Source: Gammaproteobacteria bacterium
GTDB lineage: Bacteria > Pseudomonadota > Gammaproteobacteria > SZUA-229
Direction of reading: 5' to 3'
Assembly (NCBI GenBank): GCA_029882395.1
Contig: JAOUKT010000011.1
Location: 1 to 64,000, forward strand
Length of the DNA stretch: 64,000 nt
Shown: positions 8,396 to 16,978 of the stretch, one piece after another
How the letters are laid out: each line of letters opens with the position of its first letter
How positions within the stretch are numbered: the stretch's first letter is position 1
Program-made: the position numbers and the translations under genes
Notes under the pieces: model-generated
What the model was told of the DNA's origin: nothing
The model's input: the letters and a program-made list of their open reading frames with translations, nothing else
The model's database searches: none

Positions 8396-9538
8396 ATGTA
8401 TATCTGGCAAAGCCAACAGTGGCCACATTTCAGCTATCAACAGGCGCTTATTCAGCCCAGGTTAGAGCAGGTGCAGGCCTTACAGCATCAGCTTACTGGC
8501 AAAGCCAACGACTTGCCAGCCGATCTTGATCGTCAGGCAGAAATGGACGCACTTATCCAAAATGCCATCCAAACCTCAGAAATCGAAGGTGAAAAGCTCA
8601 ATGTCGGTTCGGTGCGTTCCTCGGTTGCCAGGCAATTGGGCTTAGATCAGGCTGGCATGCCGCATGTTAATTTCGCCAACAGCACGCGGCAAACAGAAAG
8701 CCTCGTGGCAATGCTTTGTGACGCCACAACTGATTTAGAGCAAAGCATTCATCAACAACGTTTGTGTGAGATGCAAGCCGCGCTGTTCCCAGAGCCGCCG
8801 CTGAGCCGCCATATTAACGTCGGTGAACTGCGTGCTGATGCGCCCATGCAAGTGGTATCACAACAAGGCCGGCGCGAAGTTGTGCATTTTGAAGCACCGC
8901 CCAGACAGCAGTTAGAACAGGAACTGGCAGCATTTATAGACTGGTTTAACAAAAGCGCATTAGAAGCAAACGTGCTGCGCGCTGCGATAGCGCATTTGTG
9001 GTTAATAACGCTGCACCCATTTGACGATGGCAATGGCCGTGTCGCACGTGCGCTCACAGACCGTGCACTGGCACAAGCAGAAGACACAAGCGTTCGCTTC
9101 TATTCATTAAGCGCAGCCATAGAAGCTAATCGAAATGACTATTACAACATATTAGAAAACACACAAAGCCTAAAAACAGCAAGCCAGGCAAAGTCTGAAA
9201 CCGATATCACAGACTGGCTGATGTGGTTTTTAGAGGTGTTGTCACAGGCTATGCAGCAGGGCATCCATCGCATCGATCGGGTCGTGGCAAAAGCACGCTT
9301 TTGGCAAATACACAGCCAGACAGTGTTAACCGAACGCCAGGTTAAAGTATTAAACCGTTTGTTAGACAGCACCGGTGAAGAATTTACAGCTGGTATCAAT
9401 GCTAGCAAATACAAAAGTCTGGCCGATGTCAGTAAAGCAACCGCCACGCGTGATCTTGCCGAACTGGTTAATAAAGCTTGTTTAAAACAATTACCCGGTG
9501 GCGGTCGCAGCACCCGCTATGCCATTGCCACCGTGTAA
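8396..9538 (+). CDS. fic: Fic family protein, DUF4172 N-terminus, wHTH C-terminus
   Basis: 380 residues from ATG 8396 (the frame is open from a TTG at 8309, but that lies inside the operator). The N-terminal 80 residues (MYIWQSQQWPHF) are DUF4172. The inhibitory helix motif TSEIEG (60-65) fits class II Fic. The catalytic loop HPFDDGNGRVAR (207-218) is intact, so AMP transfer to a hydroxyl side chain is expected once inhibition is relieved. The last about 70 residues (SKYKSLADVSKATATRDL, then GGGRSTRYAI) form a winged helix. Target unknown. Such proteins may regulate themselves or modify DNA gyrase-like targets; only autoregulation has support here, from the upstream sites. Confidence 0.9.
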   Translation: MYIWQSQQWPHFSYQQALIQPRLEQVQALQHQLTGKANDLPADLDRQAEMDALIQNAIQTSEIEGEKLNVGSVRSSVARQLGLDQAGMPHVNFANSTRQTESLVAMLCDATTDLEQSIHQQRLCEMQAALFPEPPLSRHINVGELRADAPMQVVSQQGRREVVHFEAPPRQQLEQELAAFIDWFNKSALEANVLRAAIAHLWLITLHPFDDGNGRVARALTDRALAQAEDTSVRFYSLSAAIEANRNDYYNILENTQSLKTASQAKSETDITDWLMWFLEVLSQAMQQGIHRIDRVVAKARFWQIHSQTVLTERQVKVLNRLLDSTGEEFTAGINASKYKSLADVSKATATRDLAELVNKACLKQLPGGGRSTRYAIATV

Positions 9539-9551
9539 CTGACAGCCCTGC

Positions 9552-9667
9552 ACCGCACGGCGTCACACTTAGCTAACGCGTTGAGTTAATGTTAGCAATT
9601 CTCAATTATCAGCTTGATATCAGCTTATAGTGCTGTGTTGGGCCGGTTACGTTTTGCTTTAAGCTGC
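9552..9667 (+). repeat. Dispersed intergenic repeat, copy R3
   Basis: Blocks: CACCGCACGG, GCTAAC and GTTAGC as a short inverted repeat, CAATTATCAGCTTGATATC, GTGCTGTGTT and CGTTTTGCTTTAAGCTGC. Begins 14 bases after the fic stop codon. Confidence 0.65.
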
Positions 9668-9903
9668 AAGGCTAAAGGGCATAATGTGGTTTTAGATGTT
9701 CTAGTTAAAGTGGCAGAGGGATTAAACTTTATTCAATGGATATTTCTTATCACTAGAAATGCCTATAAATAAAAATCATCAAATTTATAAATAAAAAATA
9801 TTGGTCTTTTTGGTGGTTAGGCTTCATCTTGGAAGGGTGCAATACCAGATAAATAAATCAGGATGGATTTAATTTATTTTGCAGCCATGACAAGGAGAAG
9901 GAT
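9668..9903. other. Intergenic region before the YtfJ-like gene
   Basis: No gene seen. A GCAGAGGGATTAAACTTTAT segment at about 9713 is related to the stretch at 6150. The ribosome site AAGGAGAAGGA for the next gene is at about 9891. Confidence 0.4.
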
Positions 9904-10245
9904 ATGAAAAACGTCGAAAACCTTTTTGATAAAACCATTAGTGAAATCGATAGTATGCTTAAAACCAAAACGGTGGTTGGTGAGCCTATTACAATAGAAG
10001 GCAATACGTTGATTCCGTTAATTAGTGTTGGCTTTGGCTTTGGTGCCGGAGGTGGTGAAGGTACAGACCCAAAACACAGCGCTGGTACCGGTGGTGGCAC
10101 TGGCGGTGGTGGCGGTGTTAAGCCGGTCGCGCTTGTTATCATCAATAAAGATGGGGTGAGAGTAGAGCCGGTTAAAAGTGGCGCTGCTTCGGCGATGGAG
10201 AAAATAGCAGAGACCGTCAGTAAGGCTGCTACTGCCAAATCATAG
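9904..10245 (+). CDS. GerW/YtfJ family protein
   Basis: 113 residues with a very strong ribosome site (AAGGAGAAGGA). The layout matches the Spore_YtfJ/GerW family: an N-terminal helix (MKNVENLFDKTISEIDSML), TVVGEPITIEGNTLIPL, GFGFGAGGGEG, a long Gly-rich loop and PVALVIINKDGVRVEPV. In Bacillus, YtfJ is needed for proper spore germination; the molecular role is unknown. The organism is very unlikely to sporulate, so this is the family's other, unexplained niche. First gene of a three-gene operon (17 and 2 bases spacing). Confidence 0.85.
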   Translation: MKNVENLFDKTISEIDSMLKTKTVVGEPITIEGNTLIPLISVGFGFGAGGGEGTDPKHSAGTGGGTGGGGGVKPVALVIINKDGVRVEPVKSGAASAMEKIAETVSKAATAKS

Positions 10246-10262
10246 CGCAGCCTGGCCGGGTA

Positions 10263-10895
10263 ATGGCAACCTCATTATTGCTGAGCATTGTGTGCTTGCT
10301 GGTTCTGTTGATCGTTTTGCTGGCTGTGCCCGTTTCATTGAGTTTTTGCTTCAGCAGCGAACAGCAGAAGCAGGGCTTTATTCATTTTAAATGGCTGTTT
10401 GGGCTGGTGAACTTTAAAACAAATTTTCCAGATGAGACAGAATCAGTCAGTGATAATACACAAGCGCAAACACAAAAAGAAAAACCCGTTAAAACCAAAC
10501 CGGCCAAAACAAAAGCGGCTAAAGCAACTCATGATACGCGAGGTTTTGTTACTTTGTTAAAACAGTCGAGCTTTCGCCGGCACATTATGCGTTTTATAAA
10601 ACAGTTGTTGCGAGCAAGCCATGCCAGGGATCTCTATCTGCGGTTGCGCATTGGCCTGGGTGAGCCTGCAGACACGGGCATGTTGTGGGCTGTTATGGGG
10701 CCTGTGTCCAGCCTGTTGAGAAACCTGCAGGGGGCAAGCATCGAGCTTGAAGCCGATTTTATTGATGCGGTGTTAGAGATCGAAGGGCAAGGTCAGTTTC
10801 ATCTGATACCACTGCAGTTTATCGCCCTGGTGATAATGTTTATATTATCGCCAACAACAATACGTGCATGGAATACTGTGCGACAAGCGAGATAA
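10263..10895 (+). CDS. DUF2953 (YtfI-like) membrane protein
   Basis: 210 residues. An N-terminal membrane helix (about 4-28), a segment WLFGLVNFKTNF matching the start of DUF2953, a Lys/Ala-rich linker (about 65-92, repeated KTKPAKTKA), then the DUF2953 body with LYLRLRIGLGEPADTGMLW, VMGPVSSLL and IELEADF, and a last membrane helix (about 180-200). In Bacillus ytfI and ytfJ are adjacent, so the pair here keeps the same partners in the opposite order. Function unknown; perhaps a membrane platform for the YtfJ-like protein. Confidence 0.8.
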   Translation: MATSLLLSIVCLLVLLIVLLAVPVSLSFCFSSEQQKQGFIHFKWLFGLVNFKTNFPDETESVSDNTQAQTQKEKPVKTKPAKTKAAKATHDTRGFVTLLKQSSFRRHIMRFIKQLLRASHARDLYLRLRIGLGEPADTGMLWAVMGPVSSLLRNLQGASIELEADFIDAVLEIEGQGQFHLIPLQFIALVIMFILSPTTIRAWNTVRQAR

Positions 10896-10897
10896 CG

Positions 10898-11164
10898 ATG
10901 GAGACTATTACAACAGAATCGGCAGTTAGCGTTCAAGGTACAATACTGATCGCCGTTGTGCGCACTTTTTTTAAATCTGAAGATAAGCCATTTGCTCGCT
11001 GGTTAGCAGCCAGCAAACAACCACTGGCAATCATTGTTTGTAATAAAAACGGCGTACATGCTTTTGATATGCAGTCTGCAGAAATTTCAATGGATTCTCT
11101 ACGGGAGATAATGCCAGGTCTGAATAAAACATTAGAGCCTTACCTGAGTCAGCAGAACCGTTAA
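10898..11164 (+). CDS. Small conserved-looking protein in the YtfJ/YtfI operon
   Basis: 88 residues from ATG 10898, two bases after the preceding stop (the frame is open from 10868, overlapping that gene). Compact, mixed alpha/beta, no signal or membrane segment: VQGTILIAVVRTFF, QPLAIIVCNKNGVHAFDM and an amphipathic C-terminal helix. No family recognised. Tight spacing suggests it works with the two genes before it. Confidence 0.6.
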   Translation: METITTESAVSVQGTILIAVVRTFFKSEDKPFARWLAASKQPLAIIVCNKNGVHAFDMQSAEISMDSLREIMPGLNKTLEPYLSQQNR

Positions 11165-11221
11165 TATCTCAAGGGGCGAGCGCCTCTGAGGCAAACGGGT
11201 GGCCACGAGGACGCGCGAGCT

Positions 11222-11279
11222 AGGACAACCGCTGCTGATCAAGTTAAAAGGAAGCGTTGAAGCCTTTTATAGTTAAGTG
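11222..11279 (+). pseudogene. Duplicated 3' end of the DUF3297 gene
   Basis: 58 bases identical to 14388-14445, which covers the last 18 codons and stop of the DUF3297 gene (14194-14442) plus three bases. The rest of that gene is absent here. It has no start and cannot encode the domain. It indicates a duplication or transfer event about 3.2 kb apart in direct orientation. Confidence 0.85.
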
Positions 11280-11375
11280 TTTTGTTGCGTGGCTGGAGAT
11301 TTTTAGAGGCAGAGTAAAAATACATTGCTGTTAAGCGTGAACGTTTTACTTAGATCTCGATTATTATAGCCTGGC

Positions 11376-11756
11376 TTATTTATATTTTTCGCTCAGGGTT
11401 TTGAATTGCTCCATGAGATCATCGCAGCTCTGTTTGGCTGCTTCGCACTTACTTACGGTCAGGGTTTGTTTTGTGTTTTTATCCTTAAGATGAATGGTTT
11501 TTTTGAATAATGCCGGTGAGACTTTATTCACATCCGGTGCAACGAACCAGTACACGCGGTTACCATTTTTCATCCGGGTTACAACCGTCCAGCCGCCATC
11601 ATGGGTAATGCTTGCGTCAGGCGTTTTTGTCGCTTCTTCAAACGCACCATAGGTCATTGTGGGATCAACCGAGATGGTCGCTTCCTGAGGTTCGGAGCAA
11701 GCTGTCAGGAAGTAGATGGTGATCAGGGAAATAATGCTTAGGAAATATCTCATCAT
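11376..11756 (-). CDS. Small lipoprotein of unknown function
   Basis: 126 residues. Lipoprotein signal with lipobox LTAC (Cys 20). The mature part is charged, with a GGWTVVTRMKNGNRVYWFVAP segment and a C-terminal pair of cysteines (SKCEAAKQSC) that may form a disulfide. No family recognised. Two adjacent ATGs could start it. Confidence 0.6.
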   Translation of the reverse strand: MMRYFLSIISLITIYFLTACSEPQEATISVDPTMTYGAFEEATKTPDASITHDGGWTVVTRMKNGNRVYWFVAPDVNKVSPALFKKTIHLKDKNTKQTLTVSKCEAAKQSCDDLMEQFKTLSEKYK

Positions 11757-12054
11757 CGTTTTGTCATCGCAGATTTATCAGGAATAATCATATTTATAGA
11801 GCATACACTTTATTTTTAAAGGCGGCGAATAAAACCTGGCGGCAGGTTGCCGGTTTTTCTAACATCAGCAAAACATTGTGATCTGGTCCTGGATTTTGCT
11901 ATGGAAACCATCAAATGTTAAGGGTCTCTCTCGCTTTATTGTGTGATATGTTACCTGGCAGATGTTTTAACACTGGTTTTCCGAATCAAGTTATTCCGAG
12001 CCCATTTATCCCGATCTGAAATCTCGATCTAATTTAGCCGGATTCAATTTATCT

Positions 12055-13773
12055 ATGAAAAATAAACTCTCCCAGGAAACGGCTGCAGCCGTATTGACGC
12101 TAGAGGATCTCGCACAATGTGCAGACTACTCGTTGATGGCGTCGCTCAATTGCGACCCTGAGGCGAAAGAAAACGGTGTTGATCACGCACCGCGACAGGT
12201 TTTGTCGGGGCACTATGTTCCTGTCAATCCCACGCCTATCGATGGCCCTGAGTATGTCGCGCATAGTCAAAACTTTTTCCGTGAGCTGGGCCTTGCTGAT
12301 AGCCTGGCAACGTCAGCCGATTTTATGCGGGTGTTTAGTGGTGATCTCTCGCAGGTGCCGGAACCGATGCACAAGGTGGGCTGGGCCACGGGTTACGCGC
12401 TTTCTATTTTCGGTACCGAGTACACTCAACAGTGCCCGTTTCAAACCGGTAATGGCTATGGTGACGGTCGGGCGGTTTCTGTGCTGGAAGCGGTGATCAA
12501 TGATCGCCGCTGGGAAATGCAGCTGAAAGGGGGCGGTCGTACACCTTACTGCCGTGGCGCGGACGGTCGCGCCGTGCTGCGTTCGAGTGTGCGGGAGTTT
12601 CTGGCGCAGGAGCACATGCAGGCGCTGGGTGTGCCGACGTCACGATCACTGAGTTTGTACGTTTCGAAAACGGAGACCGTGCAGCGACCCTGGTATTCGG
12701 AAGGCTCACGATCGGTGGACCCTGACCGCATGGTATCGGAGCCGGTGGCGATCTCGACGCGCGTCGCGCCGTCGTTTCTTCGGGTTGGTCAAATCGAGCT
12801 CTTCGGTCGCCGTGCGCGAAAGAACGAACACGCCAATGCGATGGTCGAGCTCGAAAAGATTGTGCTGCATCTGATCGATCGTGAGTACGCGCATGCTATC
12901 GACAACACGCTTAACATCAGCGAGAAAGTGGTGTTGCTCGCGCGGGAATTTTGCAGCCGTCTTACCTCGCTGGTGGCGAACTGGATTCGTGTCGGATATT
13001 GCCAGGGTAACTTCAACAGCGATAACTGTGCCGCCGGTGGTTTCACACTGGACTTCGGTCCGTTTGGTTTCTGTGAGCTTTTTGATCCCTACTATCAGCC
13101 ATGGACGGGGGGAGGGACACACTTCGCGTTTTTCAATCAGCCCGTGGCCGCGGAACGTAACTTCGAAATGTTTTGTACTGCGTTGATGCCGTTACTGCAA
13201 TCAAACCCTGATGCCATGCCCGGTGCGCTAGACGAACTCGACGAGATTCGAAGTGGCTTTGCCAGCGTGATGCAAAATGAAATGCAAAAAATGTTTGCGG
13301 CTAAGCTGGGGCTGACCAGTCTTGACGGTGCCTTGTACAGTGAGCTTACAAAGCTGATGATGCAAACGTCAGTTGATTACACGATTTTCTTTCGCGAGCT
13401 CTCATCGATACCGGATGACATGGGCTCACTTAAAAAAAGCTTTTACAGTGACTTGAATGAAGAGCTGGAGCAGCGTTGGTCTGACTGGCTGACAAAATGG
13501 AAATCGCTTGTTAGCAACACGACGGGCACGCTTGCAGATATTTCGGAGCAGATGAAACGGGTCAACCCAAAATACAGTTTGCGAGAGTGGTTGCTTGCCC
13601 CTGCTTACCAGCAAGCGGCCATGGGGAATTATGATCTGATTAGTGAGCTGCAAGAAGTCATGACGCAACCTTACGCCGAGCAGTCGAAAGAGGTGGAGGA
13701 AAAATACTATAAGCTTAAGCCGGCTGAGTTTACTGAGCTAGGCGGGTTGTCGCACATGAGCTGCTCTTCATAA
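12055..13773 (+). CDS. selO: Protein adenylyltransferase SelO (YdiU/UPF0061)
   Basis: 572 residues, longer than the E. coli protein (about 480). Pseudokinase-fold SelO features are clear: [19 protein letters not shown] (Gly-rich and RGDG-like segment), [26 protein letters not shown], then [20 protein letters not shown] (metal-binding Asn and the DFG-like Asp). The end is SCSS; Cys 570 sits where eukaryotic SelO has selenocysteine, as in other Cys-type bacterial SelO. The family transfers AMP to Ser/Thr/Tyr of redox proteins. The gene is visibly richer in GC than its surroundings and is a single transcription unit, so recent transfer is possible. Confidence 0.9.
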   Translation: MKNKLSQETAAAVLTLEDLAQCADYSLMASLNCDPEAKENGVDHAPRQVLSGHYVPVNPTPIDGPEYVAHSQNFFRELGLADSLATSADFMRVFSGDLSQVPEPMHKVGWATGYALSIFGTEYTQQCPFQTGNGYGDGRAVSVLEAVINDRRWEMQLKGGGRTPYCRGADGRAVLRSSVREFLAQEHMQALGVPTSRSLSLYVSKTETVQRPWYSEGSRSVDPDRMVSEPVAISTRVAPSFLRVGQIELFGRRARKNEHANAMVELEKIVLHLIDREYAHAIDNTLNISEKVVLLAREFCSRLTSLVANWIRVGYCQGNFNSDNCAAGGFTLDFGPFGFCELFDPYYQPWTGGGTHFAFFNQPVAAERNFEMFCTALMPLLQSNPDAMPGALDELDEIRSGFASVMQNEMQKMFAAKLGLTSLDGALYSELTKLMMQTSVDYTIFFRELSSIPDDMGSLKKSFYSDLNEELEQRWSDWLTKWKSLVSNTTGTLADISEQMKRVNPKYSLREWLLAPAYQQAAMGNYDLISELQEVMTQPYAEQSKEVEEKYYKLKPAEFTELGGLSHMSCSS

Positions 13774-13788
13774 TAAATAGGCTCACGA

Positions 13789-13850
13789 AATTAATTGGGA
13801 TCAGAGTGCCATTGTTTCTTAAATTCTCAGCGCGTATTGCTCTCTGGCTC
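13789..13850 (+). repeat. REP-like fragment (AATTAATTGGGA...TCAGAG)
   Basis: AATTAATTGGGA directly followed by TCAGAGTGCC. A second, gapped copy lies at 15309-15331. From memory this resembles repeats linked to REP-associated tyrosine transposases (RAYT) in Gammaproteobacteria; no such transposase gene is in the window. Confidence 0.45.
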
Positions 13851-13858
13851 TGATTTTC

Positions 13859-13960
13859 CGAACGGGCTCGCAGCTGCCTAATGCATTGAATCAATGTTAG
13901 ACATTCACAATTATCAGCCAGATATAAGTCTTATCGCGCCTTGCCTGCGTCCTGATAACG
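13859..13960 (+). repeat. Dispersed intergenic repeat, copy R4
   Basis: Blocks: CGAACGGGCTCGCAGCT, CAATGTTAG, CAATTATCAGCCAGATAT, TCTTATCGCG. Related to R1-R3. The rest of the gap to 14193 holds no convincing gene. Confidence 0.6.
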
Positions 13961-14193
13961 GCTTCTGCTTTAGACTAACTGCCAGCGTCTATGGCGCTCG
14001 CATCTGGGCTACAAATGGCATCCCAGGCATTACTGTCTGTGACGATAAAAGGCGCGCGCCGGGCTTGATCAGTCTCTTATTAATTAAGCTATTCAGTCAC
14101 TGAATAACGCCTTTTAACTCTGCTGCGGTTCTTGAGCGCCAGGTTTATATTGTCTACAATGGCGCACTTTATATTTAATTCAGGTCTTTAATT

Positions 14194-14442
14194 ATGAACG
14201 ATACTAAATCGCTTCCCGCTTTACCGGATCACCTTTCGTCTAATCCCGGCAGTCCTCATCATGTGGCCGAAGTGTTCGAGCACAATATTGGTATACGGCT
14301 GAACGGCAAAGAGCGTACCGATGTGGAGGAATATTGCATTAGTGAAGGCTGGATAAAAGTGGCTTCTCCTAAAGCCCTTGACCGTCGAGGACAACCGCTG
14401 CTGATCAAGTTAAAAGGAAGCGTTGAAGCCTTTTATAGTTAA
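14194..14442 (+). CDS. DUF3297 family protein
   Basis: 82 residues. Matches DUF3297 along its length: LPALPDHLSSNPGSPHHV, NIGIRLNGKERTDVEEY and GWIKVASPKALDRRGQPLL. Small cytoplasmic protein, function unknown, common in Proteobacteria as a glutathione-peroxidase-unrelated orphan. Its last 58 bases, including the stop, recur at 11222-11279. Confidence 0.9.
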   Translation: MNDTKSLPALPDHLSSNPGSPHHVAEVFEHNIGIRLNGKERTDVEEYCISEGWIKVASPKALDRRGQPLLIKLKGSVEAFYS

Positions 14443-14536
14443 GTGGTGTTGGCACTGCTGATTTTCGAATTAACGGCACTGTGCTTGCCCTGATAAAACG
14501 GGTTAACCAGGTGCAGCGCGCAATTATCACAATGTA

Positions 14537-14866
14537 TTATTGATTCTTCCACATCTCATAGGGGCGCTCTATGGTCTGTGCTAACTGTTTAATGCTGAAA
14601 GCGCGCACTTCTTCGGCTATTTTCATTGTTTCGATATACACGCTTACAACCGGCAGGCTAAATACACTGTGCTGAGCACAGATATCGGCTGAGGTTTCAC
14701 AATCCACATAAACGCCCTGCATCTGCGGAAACTGTTGTGCGAGCATTGTCGTCAGTTTTGGGCGAATGCTCTGGCAGACTGCGCACTGCCGGGCGCCAAA
14801 AAGAATCAATACCGCAGTGTTTGATTTGAGATCGTTGAGCTGCTTGATGTCGGTGATGTATTGCAT
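14537..14866 (-). CDS. Thioredoxin-fold protein, CAVC active site
   Basis: 109 residues without signal peptide. Thioredoxin fold with VLILFGARQCAVCQSIRPKL; the redox motif is CxxC = CAVC, unlike the CGPC of housekeeping thioredoxin. The cis-Pro is seen in FSLPVVSVYI. Two extra cysteines (VDCETSADIC). Probably a cytoplasmic disulfide oxidoreductase for a specific partner. Follows the 112-residue gene by 27 bases, so likely co-transcribed. Confidence 0.8.
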   Translation of the reverse strand: MQYITDIKQLNDLKSNTAVLILFGARQCAVCQSIRPKLTTMLAQQFPQMQGVYVDCETSADICAQHSVFSLPVVSVYIETMKIAEEVRAFSIKQLAQTIERPYEMWKNQ

Positions 14867-14893
14867 CGCTTTATGCGTTAATCGCCAGCTGAT

Positions 14894-15232
14894 TTAAGCC
14901 GAAGCTTCAATGAACTCGATTTCGATCGGGCCCTGACTGTTGCTGGCGCGTATTTCTATGAGCTCGGGTTTGTTGTGGCTGAGGTAGGCGCAAGATGCAC
15001 TGATAATGGCGTTGTTTTCCTGTTGCAGCGCGCGGATCAAGTTTAACACCACAAATCTGGCTCGCTGGTCGCTATTTGGGCTATCGATGGCCTGGCCCTG
15101 AATTTTTATGCCCCGGCGCATATCGGCATCCATTTTATCCAGAAACAGCTGACGTTCGTCATCGATGCTGCTAGTGCCATCGTAATCAAAAATGGCTTCG
15201 TCATTGATAAAAATGGTTAAGTACTGACCCAT
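14894..15232 (-). CDS. Hypothetical cytoplasmic protein upstream of the thioredoxin
   Basis: 112 residues; GAGG lies 6 bases before the ATG. No signal or membrane segment. Segments: MGQYLTIFINDEAIFDYDGT, DERQLFLDKMDADMRRGIKI, and a C-terminal acidic end PIEIEFIEASA. Not recognised. Likely an operon partner of the CAVC thioredoxin gene. Confidence 0.6.
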   Translation of the reverse strand: MGQYLTIFINDEAIFDYDGTSSIDDERQLFLDKMDADMRRGIKIQGQAIDSPNSDQRARFVVLNLIRALQQENNAIISASCAYLSHNKPELIEIRASNSQGPIEIEFIEASA

Positions 15233-15308
15233 GGCTGCCTCGGTAGATGGTTCTGGTCTGGTTTGACTTTATACCAGAAAAACCGAATAAAAGGTGAAGG
15301 ATGAACAG

Positions 15309-15331
15309 AATTAATTGGGAGACGATCAGAG
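15309..15331 (+). repeat. Second REP-like fragment
   Basis: AATTAATTGGGA at 15309-15320 and TCAGAGCCC from 15326, related to 13789-13810 with five extra bases between. Remnant only. Confidence 0.4.
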
Positions 15332-15474
15332 CCCTTATATTTAGCGCTTTTCGGCGATGAATTTGCGTTTTAATGCGTTTGGCTGAAGCCTGATAAAGGC
15401 ACCTAGGCATTATCTATTGATGTGTGTTGTCATTATCTGTAAGCCGGCTTGAGTCTTATCAACGCGCTGTTTAT

Positions 15475-15879
15475 TTAATCCGGGTGAGGAGCGTTGTGCC
15501 TGCTGTTATTGGCACGGAAATGATTTAAATAAATGACATTAGCTCGCGGCCGCTTTGTGTGTTTAACGGGCTCTGTGCTCGTTGCCGCTGGATGTGTACA
15601 GTAAACCAGCTCATTTAAATGCTGTGACAAGCCTCCGGGGCCACAAAAACTATGCCACATCTGACTGTAGATTTTTAAGCATGCCAGCATCGGCGAGGAA
15701 GCGAGTTTTCTCTCGGCATCAATTCGCCACTGGATTTTGAGTAACCGCTGGCGATATCGTTCAGGTATTTGCTCAAGATAACGATGGATGTATTCAATGC
15801 GTTTAAGTTCAAAGGCACGAATGTCAGATTGTGCCAGTTTAGCCCAGTCATCAAAGATGAATTCATCTCTTCTTTCCAT
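15475..15879 (-). CDS. DUF3135 domain protein
   Basis: 134 residues. The DUF3135 pattern is visible: FDDWAKLAQSDIRAFELKRI, IPERYRQRLLKIQWRIDAE and SSPMLACLKIYSQMW. About 40 low-complexity residues follow. Function unknown in the family; small cytoplasmic protein. Weak ribosome site. Confidence 0.8.
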   Translation of the reverse strand: MERRDEFIFDDWAKLAQSDIRAFELKRIEYIHRYLEQIPERYRQRLLKIQWRIDAERKLASSPMLACLKIYSQMWHSFCGPGGLSQHLNELVYCTHPAATSTEPVKHTKRPRANVIYLNHFRANNSRHNAPHPD

Positions 15880-16237
15880 GGTGGCACCGAATTAAGCCAT
15901 TGACTTGAAGTTTAGTGTATCTGTAAACAGCCATGATTAAAGCTAGTAATAATACTTAGATCGTAAAGCTCATAAAAACGCCAATAGCGCAGCGTTTATA
16001 ACAGACTGTAAAAAGCAAAAAAACTTACTCAAATGCTGCGGAATCACAACGGGCTGGTGCGTCGCTTGCCGATATGGGGCTCAGGCCTGGTGATGTTTTT
16101 TTTCATAACCGCTAATTCAAGTGGTGGCTGTGGCTTTTAATTTGATTTATGGTGATAGGCAGTTTTGCATTTGAGACAAATTTCTTTAATTGTTGCGAAA
16201 GCTTGTTGCATTTGACGTTTATTAACCGGGGTTCGAT
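15880..16237. other. Intergenic region between divergent genes
   Basis: 358 bases with no convincing gene, repeat or terminator. Must carry promoters for the DUF3135 gene (minus) and the lipoprotein gene (plus), but no clear -35/-10 pair stands out. Confidence 0.4.
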
Positions 16238-16849
16238 ATGACAAAAATAATAATTGCTGCCGTCTTTTTTGTGCTTTTGTCTGCTTGTGCAGATGATGCT
16301 AATAATCCGTCAGTGAATAATATATCACTGGCAACCGTTTCAGGTAGCAGTGCGATTTTAAACGGGGTGTACCAGTCGGCCTGCTATTTCGATGCTAATT
16401 TTAATAACTACAGTACCGTTACAATCACCGTCAGCGGCAGTAGTGCCGATTTTTATAAAACACTTCATAGTGCGGCGGATTGTAGCCTGAGCAGCCGGAT
16501 TTTCGAGGGCAATATCACCGGTAATGTGGTTGCTGAGCCGGTAATTGCTATTGATGGCTGGGTGACATCGGCAGGCACTGCAACAGCAGCGCCAGCTGCC
16601 AGTGATGGTTCGGGGGCGTTATCAGGCGTTGAAACAGTGACCCCGGTGACGTCGACGGTGACACAGGTTAGCCAGAGTTACACGAATTTTAACCCGGCAC
16701 TTGTTGCCGGTGTAACGCATCGCTTTTTCTTTGTGATCGATGATACCGGACCAGCGATTAAACTCTATAGCGATTATGATTATCACGGTTATTTTGTTGC
16801 CAATGGTAGTTTGTCAGCGGTATCCGATTACGCCATTATTGAGCAGTAA
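16238..16849 (+). CDS. Lipoprotein of unknown function
   Basis: 203 residues; lipobox LSAC (Cys 17). The mature part is Ser/Thr/Ala-rich and predicted mostly beta, with two cysteines near SACYF and ADCSLSS. An Ala/Thr-rich linker lies at about 110-150. No recognised domain. Envelope-anchored. Confidence 0.65.
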   Translation: MTKIIIAAVFFVLLSACADDANNPSVNNISLATVSGSSAILNGVYQSACYFDANFNNYSTVTITVSGSSADFYKTLHSAADCSLSSRIFEGNITGNVVAEPVIAIDGWVTSAGTATAAPAASDGSGALSGVETVTPVTSTVTQVSQSYTNFNPALVAGVTHRFFFVIDDTGPAIKLYSDYDYHGYFVANGSLSAVSDYAIIEQ

Positions 16850-16978
16850 ACGCCCGCAGCGTTTCTAACGCACCGGCTTTTGTCAGCACACGGCTGTTCT
16901 GACATTGGCTTGCTGTGAAATAAATGGTTCAGTAAATGTAAGCCGGGCGCAGTCAGTCTGAGTCGGTTGTTGTTTTAT

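Noticed and set aside
12176-13668. Several frames of 60-138 codons on both strands within selO
   Set aside because: They are shadows caused by the GC-rich codons of selO, which has full family similarity.
13894-14103. 69-codon plus-strand frame
   Set aside because: It starts inside repeat R4 and has no ribosome site or recognisable product.
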